Shown: positions 53,225 through 62,209 of the stretch, piece after piece
Layout of the letters: the number at the start of each line of letters is the position of its first letter
Numbering within the stretch: the first letter of the stretch is position 1
Assembly: GCA_016714815.1 (NCBI GenBank)
Contig: JADKBZ010000032.1
Coordinates: 124,001 to 188,000 of the forward strand
Origin: Holophagales bacterium
GTDB lineage: Bacteria > Acidobacteriota > Thermoanaerobaculia > UBA5066
Reading direction: 5' to 3'
DNA length: 64,000 bases
Program-made: the position numbers and the translations under genes
Notes under the pieces: model-generated
Databases searched by the model: none
Told to the model about the DNA's origin: nothing
What the model saw: only the letters and a program-made list of their open reading frames with translations

Positions 53225-53706
53225 ACGGGCGGCAGGTCCTCTGGATCCTCCTGATCGCGGGCGTCGGCCTGTACCTCTGGAAGAGCGGGAAGGTCTCGAG
53301 GGTCGGCACGGCTCCCGCGCCCGCCGCCGGATCGAGCGCACCCGGCGGCACCGCCTCCGGCTTTGCGGGCGAGGCGTGCCTGACGGCCCTGGACCAGGCG
53401 AACCGGCGGGTGCAGGAGGCGTCGTCGGTCTTCACCCGGGCTCCGATCGACCCGGCCGCGTTCGCTTCGGAGTCCGAGGGAGCGTCGTCCGCGATCTCCG
53501 CGGCCAACGAGAAATGCAGCGGGGGCGGCTCGACGGCCGAGCAGAGGTCGATGGAGGAGGCGCGCGGCGCCCTCTCCGAGATGCGCGCGCTCCTGATGGA
53601 CCTGTCGGCCGCCCTCGCCGGCAACGGAAGTGCTGCCGACGCCCCGCGGAGGCAGGAGACGATCAACAGGCATATGGACGCCGCACGACTGGCGCTCCGG
53701 GGATGA
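53221..53706 (+). CDS. Small membrane-anchored protein of unknown function
   Basis: The 161-aa product starts at GTG 53221, overlapping the hypB stop by four bases. A single signal anchor (RQVLWILLIAGVGLYLWKSG) is followed by a Ser/Ala/Gly linker (PAAGSSAPGGTASGF). A helical region of about 110 residues follows (ACLTALDQANRRVQEASSVF, SMEEARGALSEMRALLMDLS), ending NRHMDAARLALRG. It is translationally coupled to hypB, but no link to nickel metabolism is evident. Confidence 0.55.
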   Translation: MNGRQVLWILLIAGVGLYLWKSGKVSRVGTAPAPAAGSSAPGGTASGFAGEACLTALDQANRRVQEASSVFTRAPIDPAAFASESEGASSAISAANEKCSGGGSTAEQRSMEEARGALSEMRALLMDLSAALAGNGSAADAPRRQETINRHMDAARLALRG

Positions 53707-54668
53707 GGCCTCGAGGACGCGCCCGCGTGGCGCCTGCCGATCTGGCGGTGCTCCTCCTTTTCGCCCTCGCGGGCGCGGAGGGCGGTGCGCTCGCGCAGGG
53801 CGTCCCGCTCTCCCCGGGTCAGGCCCCGGTGGTGCTCGCCGCGCCCGCGCAGGTCGGTTCCGGGCGGACGTTCACCGTCGGCCTCAAGGCCGACCTCACG
53901 GGCCGGACCGGGACCTGCGCGGCCGCCACGGTGCCGCTCGTTCTCGGCGGCTACGCCCTCTCGGTCCGTTTCGACCCGCAGCAGGTCCTCTTCGTTTCCG
54001 CCGCCGGCGGAGGCACCAGCCAGTTCTCCTCGGCGCCGGCCTTCACGAATCCCGCCTTCGCCAACGTGAACGGGTCGGTCCTCCTGAACGCCATTCAGGG
54101 GAACGCGGCGGCGCCGACGGGGCTCGTCGAGGTCGCGGTCCTGACCTTCCGGGCAGCCCCGGGCGCCACCTCGGCACTCCTGACGGCCGAGCCGGCTTCC
54201 GTCGCCCTGACGTCCGCGACCCAGAGCTGCGCAGCGGGGGGCTCGGCAGGGCCCGTCTCGATTCCGGCCGTCGGACAGTCGGTCTCGGTGTCGATCGCCG
54301 GTACGGGTTTCTTTCCGCTCACGCCGTGCCGGGTGTTCGACACCCGGTTCGTGCCGAACGCTCCGGCCCTCGACCCGGGGCAGACCCGGGTCTTCCACGT
54401 CACGGGGGCGTGCGGAATCGACGCTTCCGCGGTGGCGATTTCCGTGAACCTCACGGTGGCGCAGGCGGCGGCGACCGGAGAGCTGCAGGCCTTCCCGGGG
54501 AACGGTCTGCTTCCCGGCACGAGCGCCCTTTCGTTCCGCGCGGGGGGGACGAGGGCCAACAACGAGATCCTTCTCCTCGCGACGGACGGCTCCGGCTCGA
54601 TCGCCATTCACAACGGCTCGTCGGGAACGGTCCACGTGATCCTGGACGTGAACGGCACGTTCCGCTGA
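53703..54668 (+). CDS. Secreted protein with cohesin-like and TPCR/DVNG domains
   Basis: The 321-aa product starts at ATG 53703, overlapping the previous stop. After a signal peptide (ADLAVLLLFALAGAEGGALA), residues about 40-185 form a cohesin-like beta sandwich (GLKADLTGRTGTCAAATVPL, GGYALSVRFDPQQVLFVSAA). The C-terminal domain (about 203-321) opens FFPLTPCRVFDTRFVPNAPA and ends TVHVILDVNGTFR, matching residues 56-176 of the surface protein at 3528. Cohesin-like domains in non-cellulolytic bacteria serve as surface protein modules. A periplasmic or surface role is likely. Confidence 0.7.
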   Translation: MRPRGRARVAPADLAVLLLFALAGAEGGALAQGVPLSPGQAPVVLAAPAQVGSGRTFTVGLKADLTGRTGTCAAATVPLVLGGYALSVRFDPQQVLFVSAAGGGTSQFSSAPAFTNPAFANVNGSVLLNAIQGNAAAPTGLVEVAVLTFRAAPGATSALLTAEPASVALTSATQSCAAGGSAGPVSIPAVGQSVSVSIAGTGFFPLTPCRVFDTRFVPNAPALDPGQTRVFHVTGACGIDASAVAISVNLTVAQAAATGELQAFPGNGLLPGTSALSFRAGGTRANNEILLLATDGSGSIAIHNGSSGTVHVILDVNGTFR

Positions 54669-54677
54669 GGTTCTGGC

Positions 54678-54693
54678 GGTCTGGAGAGACCGG
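54678..54693. terminator. Short hairpin between convergent genes
   Basis: CGGTCT and AGACCG form a 6-bp stem with a GGAG loop just past the stop at 54668 and ahead of the stop at 54717. Confidence 0.3.
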
Positions 54694-54716
54694 CCGCCGA
54701 CTGTGGGCGCCCGCCC

Positions 54717-57573
54717 CTACTTCACCTGCAGCCGCACGACGACCGGGTCGTGATCGCTCACCCGCTTCTCGTCGTTGCAGTCGGAATTGAGGTGGACGAT
54801 CTCGATGGCCGTTCCGGACCCGAGGGCGGGGGAGACGAAGACCTGGTCGAGGATCTGGGAGGCTCCCTCGAAGTTGAACGTGTAGCGGCTCTCGGCCGGA
54901 ACCCCGAGGACGAGGCTCTCGAGCGGCGCGGTGCCGAGAAGGCGGGCCGATTCGGAGTACTCGAAGTCGTTCAGGTCGCCGAGGAGGACCACACGCGCCT
55001 TCGGGTCGGCCGTCAGGAGGCGTTCTGCGAAGGCGCGGATCTCCCGCGCCTGCGCGAGCCGCCGCGAGGCCGTCGGCGTCCGGGGCGGCTGCGTCGGGCC
55101 GAAGGCGCGGTCGTCGTCGGACTTGGACGAGAGGTGGTTCGCGACGACGAAGAGGGGCTTGCCCCGGAAGAGAAGCTCGACCGCGAGCGACCGGCGGACC
55201 CCTTCCCCATCGGTCGGCGAGAACGCGGTCGACCGGGGCGCGACCCGCCCAGGGCTGAGCGTGAGGTGGAGCTTCTTCCCGAGCCCTTCCGGCTCCGTGG
55301 CGTCGAGCGGGCCCGCTTCGCCCTTCTTCGCGAGCGAGACGCGCGCCGGGTTCAGGAGGAGGGCGACGCGGATGTTCCCGCCGGGCTGGCCCCCTTCCCG
55401 TCCTTCGACCGGGTCGATCCAGGCCGCCTCGTAGCGCGGGCCTCCCGCGGCCGCGATGCCGGCGACGAGCGCGTCGAGCGTCTTTCGCGACGTCACGACC
55501 CCGTCTCCCTTGCCGGCCGGGCCGCTGTCGTCCTGGACCTCCTCGAGCGCGACGACGTCGGGGCTGCCGATGCGCCGGGCGATCACCTCCCCGATCCGCG
55601 TGAACCGCTCGGCGGGGCCGGCGACGGAGAGGTTCTCGACGTTGAAGGACGCGATCGTCAGGTGGCGGCGGTCGCCGCGAAGCGTCGCGGAGGCGTCGCA
55701 GCCGTGGCCGTCCGCTTCCAGGGTGAGGGGAGCGAGCGGCCAGAACCGGTAGTTCGAGTAGGCGTAGTCGACGATCCCGGTGACGGGGCCGCGAATGCGC
55801 GCCCCGACGTCGGCGCGCGGCATTTCCCCCGAGATCCTCCGCCCGGCGAAGACTCGGTCCAGAGACGGACCCGCTTTGGGCAGGAGGACGCCGCCCACCG
55901 CGGTGCGCGGGACGCCGGGAGCGCCGTCCGGGCGAATGACGAGGTCTCCGCGGCTCGAGGACGGGCCGACGACGGTCCCCGCGGGAATCTCCGCGCGCAT
56001 CCCCTCGAGGCTCTCCCAGAAATCGACGGCGTCGGTCGCGGGCTCGAACAGGGTGAGTCCGTCGTCGTCGATCCGCGCGGGGACCTTCCGGTCCGTGAAG
56101 AGCTTCACCGGCGGAGGGAGCGGAGGCTCTCCCGCGAGCGGGACCGCCGTGGCCGACTTCAGGCGGGTCACGGAGAGGCTCTTCGCCTGGGCGAATTCCT
56201 CAACCCGGCCCGAGACGGAGACCGCCTGGCCGACGGTGAGCGAGGGAGCGCCGGGGAAGAGGACGAAGACGCCTTCGGAGGTCGCGGGGACGTCGTCCGG
56301 GCGGGTCGACTCGAGCCAGAAGCCGGGGTACTTCGGGTCCCGGTCGATCGCCGTCACGATGCCCGGAACGCCGGTGACCCAGCTCCCTTCCAGAGGTGAG
56401 CGGTGGCCCGCGCCCTGGATCCGGGCGACGGTCATCGGCCCCTTCTCGACGGCGAAGACGAGGAACGTCGTCGGGTCCTGAGCGGCATTGAAGTTGTCGT
56501 CGCTGACGACGACGAGCGTCTCGCGCCCGTCCGGCAGCGTCGGGCCGAACGCCATTCCCTCGAAGTTCTCGCTCGGAATCCCCGCGTCGGCCAGGTCGAG
56601 GAGAAGGGCCTTTCGTGCCGGAACCCAGGTGGCGCCCTCGAGCGACTCGAGCGTCGAGACGTCGGTCGCCCCCTCGAGCGACACTTCGTAGATTCGTACC
56701 GAGTTGCCGGTTCCCTCCACGTACTGCCGCTCGAGGACGAGGAACCGGCTCTCGTCGAGCGGGAGGAGGTCCGAGAGGCCGTTGACGCCGGACGCGTCCT
56801 TCTTCGCCGGGGCGGGCGAGACCGCGCTGACGACGTAGACGAACTCGGCGGGAGGGTCCTTCTTCCGGAGGTCGAAACGGAGGATTCGCGAGGAGCTCGC
56901 CACGCCGATGCCGGCGACCGGTCCATCCTGGGCGAGCGCGTTCTCGATGCCGGCGAAGAGGTATCGGCCGTCGCGCGTGGTGGCGAGACCCTCGAAGCCG
57001 AGGTTGTCGCGGAGGCCGTGGCCGGAGGCGGACTGAAGCCGGGACGGGAGCGCGATCTCGCGGCGGAGGCGGCCGTCCGGGCCGTGATCGCCGATCACCG
57101 CCTGCACGTCGTGGCGGACGATGGCCTCCGTCGAGATGAGGAAGCCGCCGGGAATGACGGCGATTCCTTCGGTGTCGATGAGCGGAGGGGGTGTACGGTT
57201 TCCCCTTGCCGTCGCTCAGCGGGAGCATGCGGTCCACGGTCACGGCGGGAGCGGAGACCGGCCCGGCTCCCGGGACGACGGAGCCGGGGTCGATGCGGAC
57301 GCGATAGGCGCGGGCGGGGCCGTACTGGCCCCGGTCGTCCGAGATCGCCCAGAAGCACTTCGCCGCCTCGTCCCAGGCCAGGCCCGAGAGGCCGCCGACG
57401 CGCGTTCCCTCGAGTTCGAGGCCTCGCGGGAGGACGGTCCGCCCCACGTAGGAGAGCCCGCTGAGCGCGGTCTGGGGAGGCGTGGAGCCGGACGCGGGAG
57501 GGGCGAAAAGAGTCGCCACGAGAGCGAAGGCGAGCGGGAGGGCCGGTCTGCGCGGGAGAGCGCTGTTCTTCAT
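54717..57573 (-). CDS. Phytase-like plus endonuclease/exonuclease/phosphatase fusion, frameshifted
   Basis: Two adjoining frames make one protein of about 950 residues. The first frame, from ATG 57573, has a signal peptide (RRPALPLAFALVATLFAPPA) and the start of an esterase-like phytase domain (GLSGLAWDEAAKCFWAISDD). It loses the family sequence after GKPYTPS near 57190. Adding one C (plus-strand G) to the run at 57187-57191 restores YTPPPLIDTEGIAV and joins the second frame (conserved from about 57180 to 54717). That frame continues the phytase-like domain (LGFEGLATTRDGRYLFAGIE) and ends in an EEP nuclease-like domain (TIASFNVENL, DVVALEEVQD, VVANHLSS, VVLLGDLNDF, KRVSDHDPVVVRL), with the catalytic pattern intact. 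It is probably an extracellular phosphoesterase or nuclease for phosphate scavenging. Confidence 0.8.
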
Positions 57574-57777
57574 CGGAAGCGGCGAGGATAGGAGGATCTC
57601 CCCGGCGCTGCAACGACGGGAGAACGGGGCGCATCCGCATGCTCTGCCCGGCTGCGCTCTCCGTCGCTACGCTTGCTTCAAACCGGGGCGGCGGCGGATG
57701 GGACTTCAGCGCGTCCGTTTCCCCACGCTCGTCGAGGGGCCACTCCGCGTCAGGCCGAAAGGGGAACAAGCACTTTG

Positions 57778-60700
57778 ATGGACTCCCGTGGAAACCGCGC
57801 TCTCTCCGCCCTCGTCGTCCTGCTCCCTGCCTTCCTCGCATTCCCGGCCTCCGCGGCCACGAAGGCCGCCGGGCCTGGCCGCGGAGCGCCTCCGGCAATG
57901 GCGGATGCGCGGGTGAATCTCAGGGAGGCCTGGGAGCGGGCGGTCGCCGCCCGTCCCGGCGTCCGGGAGGCCGGATCCTCCCGGGCACGCGGCGCCACGA
58001 TCGGCGTCGCGAGCGCGATCGCCGCGCTGGGCCGGGAGCTGCCGGCCCTCGACGTGAAGTTCTCGAACCTCACCGGGGCCCCCACACTCGTAAGGAACCG
58101 GAAGGGCGCTCTCACCGCCGCGGCGCCGGGCCAGTCGACCGAGGCGATCGTCCGCGGCTACCTCGGCCGGCACGCGTCGCTTTACGGGCTCTCCGCCGCC
58201 GATCTCGGCGATCTCGTCGTCGTCGGCGACAGCGCCGGCGGAAAGAGCGGTCTCCGGATGCTCCGGATGGAGCAGCGGGTCGACGGCCGGGCGGTCTTCC
58301 AGAGCGAGACGCGGTTTCTCGTGACTCGGGACGGCCGGCTCGTCGGGACCCTGGGGCAGATGGTCCCCCAGGCGCGATCCGCCGCGCCCGTCGTCGATCC
58401 GTCGGGGCTCCTGTCCCCGGCTGCGGCCGTGACCCGGCTCCTCGCCTCGGTCGGCCGGACCGCCGACCCGGCGTCCTTCACGGTCGCGGGGGAGACGGCC
58501 GCCGGGACGCGGCTCGCCGAGACCGACGACTACGTCGCCGGCCCGATCACGGCGCGTCCGGTCCTCTTTCCGCTCGCGCCGGGCGTCCTCGTCCCGGCGT
58601 GGTCCCTCGTCGTCTTCACGGGAGGGGACGCTGACTGGTACGCCGTCGTCGACGCCGAGACGGGCGACGTCCTCTGGCGGAAGGACCTGCGCAACGACGC
58701 CTCGAACCACGACGCCCGCTTCCGCGTCTTCGTCCAGGCCGACGGGACGACGCCTGCCGACAGCCCCGCGCCGAAGTCCCCGAGCCCGGCGGTGCCCGGC
58801 TCCGGGACGCAGTTCGTCGAGAGCGCGATGACGATCGTGAGGATGCACGCCGCGATGAGCGCCGTCGCAAGCCCGAACGGCTGGATCGACGACTGCCCGG
58901 GCGGCGGCTGCACGGCCGGCCAGACGCAGACGCTCGGCAACAACGTCGTCGCCTGCCTCGACCGGACGGTCGGTGGCGCCAACACGAACGTCTGTGACAC
59001 TGACCCGGAGAGCCGGCTCGACGGGAACGGACGCCCCACCGGCAACCCCGACGCGGCCTCGCGGAATCGCGACTTCCTCGGCACGGCGCCCCGCGACTTC
59101 CAGTCGGCCTTCCTCCCGCCCCCGCAGGGGGGCGACCCGGAGGCGGGGCAGTCGGCGATGGGGGCCGGCGACGGGACGAGCACCGGCCCGACGGACATCT
59201 ACCGCCGGGGAGCGGTCGCGCAGCTCTTCTACACTTCGAACTGGTTCCACGACAGAACTTTCCTCCTCGGCTTCGACGAAGGCTCCGGCAACTTCCAGGC
59301 GACGAACTTCAGCGGCTCGGGCCTCGGTGGCGACCCGGTCAACGCCGACGCCCAGGACGGCAGCGGGTCGAACAACGCGAACTTCTCGACTCCCCCGGAC
59401 GGGACCTCCGGCCGGATGCAGATGTACCTCTTCACCAGTCCGACGATCCGCCGCGACGGGGGCCTCGACGCCGAGGTCGTCGTCCACGAGCTGACGCACG
59501 GCCTCACGAGCCGCATCGTCGGAAACGGGGCCGGGATCAACTGGCAGCCCGCGAGAGCCCTCGGCGAAGGATGGAGCGACTTCTACGCCTTCGCCCTCCT
59601 CAACGCCAGATCCTCCGACGACCCGGACGGCAACTACGCGACCGGCGCCTGGGCCACCTACAAGCTCTCCCCGGGGTTCGACAACTACGTCTACGGCATC
59701 CGACGCTTCCCCTATTCGACCGACAACGCCGTCAATCCGCTGACCTGGGCCGACGTCGACGACGTCACGAACGACCTCTCGGGCGGCATCGCGCCCGACC
59801 CCCTGAACTTCAACAATGGCGGCGCGATGGAGGTCCACAACGCCGGAGAGCTCTGGGCCATCTCCCTTTGGGAAGTCAGGAGCCGCGTCATCGCCGACCC
59901 GGCCGGAGCCGCAGGGAACGTTCCGGCCGGGAACGAGACGATGCTCCAGCTCGTCACCGACGCCCTGAAGCTGACGCCGGCCGACCCGAGCTTCACCGAC
60001 GCCCGCGACGCCCTCGTCGACGCCGACTGCGCCACGAACGCCTGCGCGAACGAGACGTCGATCTGGGCCGGCTTCGCAGACCGCGGCCTCGGCTACGGCG
60101 CGCGGGCGCCGTACGGGGTCCTCACCGCGCTCCGCTCCGGTCACCTCGGCGTCCAGGAGTCGTTCGTCGTCCCCCACCTCGACGTCGCGAACCCGACGAC
60201 CGACGTGACCGTCGACGACTCGGCTACGAACGGCAACGGCGCCCTCGACCCGGGCGAGACGGTGCGGATCACCGTCAAGCTGACGAACCCGTGGCGCGGG
60301 GCGGCGAAGGGGATCGCCGGCGCGACCGCCACCCTCGCGAGCCTCACCCCGGGCGTCAGCGTCTGGAGTGCCGCTTCCACCTACGGCTCGATTCCGCCGA
60401 CGGGAACGGCGACAGGCGAGGCCTTCCTCATCTCGGTCGCGCCCACCGTCGCCTGCGGCGCCGGCCTCGACTTCTCCCTGACGACCGTCTCGAGCCTCGG
60501 GACGACGACGGCCACCTTCAAGGTGCGGGTCGGGACGCGCAACGGCACCGGTCCCCTCGTCTTCTTCACCCGCGACACGTCGCCCGACCTCGCCATCCCG
60601 GACTACGCCGTCCGCGGCGTGACGGACCAGCTCACGATCACCGACGACCTCGAGATCGCCGACCTCGATTTCCGGGTCGACGGCATCACCCACGCCTTCG

Positions 60701-62040
60701 CGGGAGACCTCGTGCTGATGCTCCGCTCGCCTTCGGGGGTCGGCACCGACCTCGTTTCGCTCATCGGCTGGATCAACGACGAGGGCAACGGCGCGAACCT
60801 TACGAACATGGTGCTCGACGACGACCTCCCGGTGGTCGCCGACAACGACATGACCCAGGCGCTCGCGACCGACGCCCCGTACGCGAAGGCGTGGCTCCCG
60901 GTCTTCAACGCTCCCTGGCCCCCGTTGAAGGATCTCCCCGGACCGGACCCGGTCGGGAGCCTCTCGCGCTTCGACGGCGGGAGCACGAAGGGGACCTGGA
61001 CGCTCCTCGCCTCCGACCAGAAGGCGACGAGGACCGGAACGCTCCACGCCTGGTCGCTCCTCGTCACGCCGGTCCGGTTCGATTGCGCGTCCTTTGCCGG
61101 CACGGTCGCGATCGCCGCGACCAAGAGCGTCTCCGGCACGTACCTCGCCGGCCAGAGCGTCACGTACACCATCGTCCTGACGAACGGCGGAACGTCCGCG
61201 CAGGCCGACAACGCCGGCAACGAGCTGACCGACATCCTCCCGGCCGGTCTCACTCTCGTCTCGGCGACGGCCACGAGCGGCACGGCGGTGGCGACGATCG
61301 CCACGAACACCGTCACCTGGAACGGCGCGCTCGCCCCCTTCGGCGGAACCGTGACGATCACGATCACCGGCACGATCGGCGCCGCCTCCAGCGGGCAGAC
61401 GGTGAGCAACCAGGCGACCGTCTCGTTCGACGCGGACGGGAACGGCTCGAACGAAGCGACCGTCCTGACGGACGACCCCTCCGTCGCCGGCGCCTCCGAC
61501 CCCACGACCTTCCACGTCGGAGGCGCGACCCTCTCGGCGACGAAGTCGGCCGGCGGCCTCTTCCAGCCCGGGACCGCGGTCGTCTACACGATCGTCGTCG
61601 CGAACTCCGGCAACGCCGCGTCGCCCGACTCCGGCACCCACGAGCTGACCGACGTCCTGCCGCCGGCCCTCGCCCTCGTCTCGGCGACCGCCACCTCCGG
61701 CACGGCGGTCGCGTCCGTCGCGACGAACACAGCCACCTGGGACGGCTCCGTTCCCGCGGGCGGCAGCGTGACGGTCACCGTCACGGCGACCATCCTGAAC
61801 GCTCCTCTAGGCACGCCCGTCACCAACCAGGCGGGTCTTCTCTACGACGCCGACCTCGACGGCACGAGCGAGACGACGGCCCTCTCCGACGACCCCGGCG
61901 TCTCCGGCGCGAGCGACCCGACGGAGTTCCTGATCCAGAGGGACGCCGCGCTCGTCCCGACGGTCTCCGGGTTCGGTCTCCTCGCCCTGGCCCTCGGAGT
62001 CCTCGCCGTCGCCTGGAGCCTCCTCCGACTGCGCAGCTGA
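57778..62040 (+). CDS. Secreted M36 (fungalysin-type) metalloprotease with P-domain, DUF11 repeats and IPTL-like sorting tail
   Basis: The 1420-aa product begins at ATG 57778; an upstream extension has no signal-like start. The signal peptide is ALVVLLPAFLAFPASAA. A propeptide/FTP region precedes the M36 domain, whose zinc site HELTH is at residues 570-574 (VVVHELTHGLTSRIVG), with the third ligand in GEGWSDFYAF. A proprotein-convertase P-domain spans about 925-1100 (ITDDLEIADLDFRVDGITHA, TWTLLASDQ). Two DUF11 repeats follow (TKSVSG...LTDILPAGLTL and TKSAGG...LTDVLPPALAL). The end reads VPTVSGFGLLALALGVLAVA then RLRS, matching the IPTLSxWG-type sorting-signal pattern. This implies outer-surface anchoring, if an exosortase exists. 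A long hairpin follows. Confidence 0.9.
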   Translation: MDSRGNRALSALVVLLPAFLAFPASAATKAAGPGRGAPPAMADARVNLREAWERAVAARPGVREAGSSRARGATIGVASAIAALGRELPALDVKFSNLTGAPTLVRNRKGALTAAAPGQSTEAIVRGYLGRHASLYGLSAADLGDLVVVGDSAGGKSGLRMLRMEQRVDGRAVFQSETRFLVTRDGRLVGTLGQMVPQARSAAPVVDPSGLLSPAAAVTRLLASVGRTADPASFTVAGETAAGTRLAETDDYVAGPITARPVLFPLAPGVLVPAWSLVVFTGGDADWYAVVDAETGDVLWRKDLRNDASNHDARFRVFVQADGTTPADSPAPKSPSPAVPGSGTQFVESAMTIVRMHAAMSAVASPNGWIDDCPGGGCTAGQTQTLGNNVVACLDRTVGGANTNVCDTDPESRLDGNGRPTGNPDAASRNRDFLGTAPRDFQSAFLPPPQGGDPEAGQSAMGAGDGTSTGPTDIYRRGAVAQLFYTSNWFHDRTFLLGFDEGSGNFQATNFSGSGLGGDPVNADAQDGSGSNNANFSTPPDGTSGRMQMYLFTSPTIRRDGGLDAEVVVHELTHGLTSRIVGNGAGINWQPARALGEGWSDFYAFALLNARSSDDPDGNYATGAWATYKLSPGFDNYVYGIRRFPYSTDNAVNPLTWADVDDVTNDLSGGIAPDPLNFNNGGAMEVHNAGELWAISLWEVRSRVIADPAGAAGNVPAGNETMLQLVTDALKLTPADPSFTDARDALVDADCATNACANETSIWAGFADRGLGYGARAPYGVLTALRSGHLGVQESFVVPHLDVANPTTDVTVDDSATNGNGALDPGETVRITVKLTNPWRGAAKGIAGATATLASLTPGVSVWSAASTYGSIPPTGTATGEAFLISVAPTVACGAGLDFSLTTVSSLGTTTATFKVRVGTRNGTGPLVFFTRDTSPDLAIPDYAVRGVTDQLTITDDLEIADLDFRVDGITHAFAGDLVLMLRSPSGVGTDLVSLIGWINDEGNGANLTNMVLDDDLPVVADNDMTQALATDAPYAKAWLPVFNAPWPPLKDLPGPDPVGSLSRFDGGSTKGTWTLLASDQKATRTGTLHAWSLLVTPVRFDCASFAGTVAIAATKSVSGTYLAGQSVTYTIVLTNGGTSAQADNAGNELTDILPAGLTLVSATATSGTAVATIATNTVTWNGALAPFGGTVTITITGTIGAASSGQTVSNQATVSFDADGNGSNEATVLTDDPSVAGASDPTTFHVGGATLSATKSAGGLFQPGTAVVYTIVVANSGNAASPDSGTHELTDVLPPALALVSATATSGTAVASVATNTATWDGSVPAGGSVTVTVTATILNAPLGTPVTNQAGLLYDADLDGTSETTALSDDPGVSGASDPTEFLIQRDAALVPTVSGFGLLALALGVLAVAWSLLRLRS

Positions 62041-62055
62041 CATCCGGGCCGCGAT

Positions 62056-62091
62056 CTCCGTGGCGCAGCGAAACGTCGCTACGCCACGGAG
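62056..62091 (+). terminator. Terminator after the M36 protease gene
   Basis: CTCCGTGGCG (62056-62065) pairs with CGCCACGGAG (62082-62091). Inside, after one mismatch, AGCGA pairs with TCGCT, giving about 15 bp with an AACG loop. Confidence 0.6.
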
Positions 62092-62209
62092 GGCGCATGG
62101 GGATGCTCTGCACAGCGGAGCGCGAGATCCCTACTCTGTCGCCTCGCAGGCGAAGGCCCGAGTTCGAGCTCCGATGGAGCCTCGCGAGGACTGCCGCGGA
62201 GGAGACGTG

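Noticed and set aside
57706..61641. 1311-aa minus-strand open frame under the M36 protease
   Set aside because: Arg/Asp/Val-rich translation without domains; the plus strand encodes an intact protease with HELTH and DUF11 repeats.
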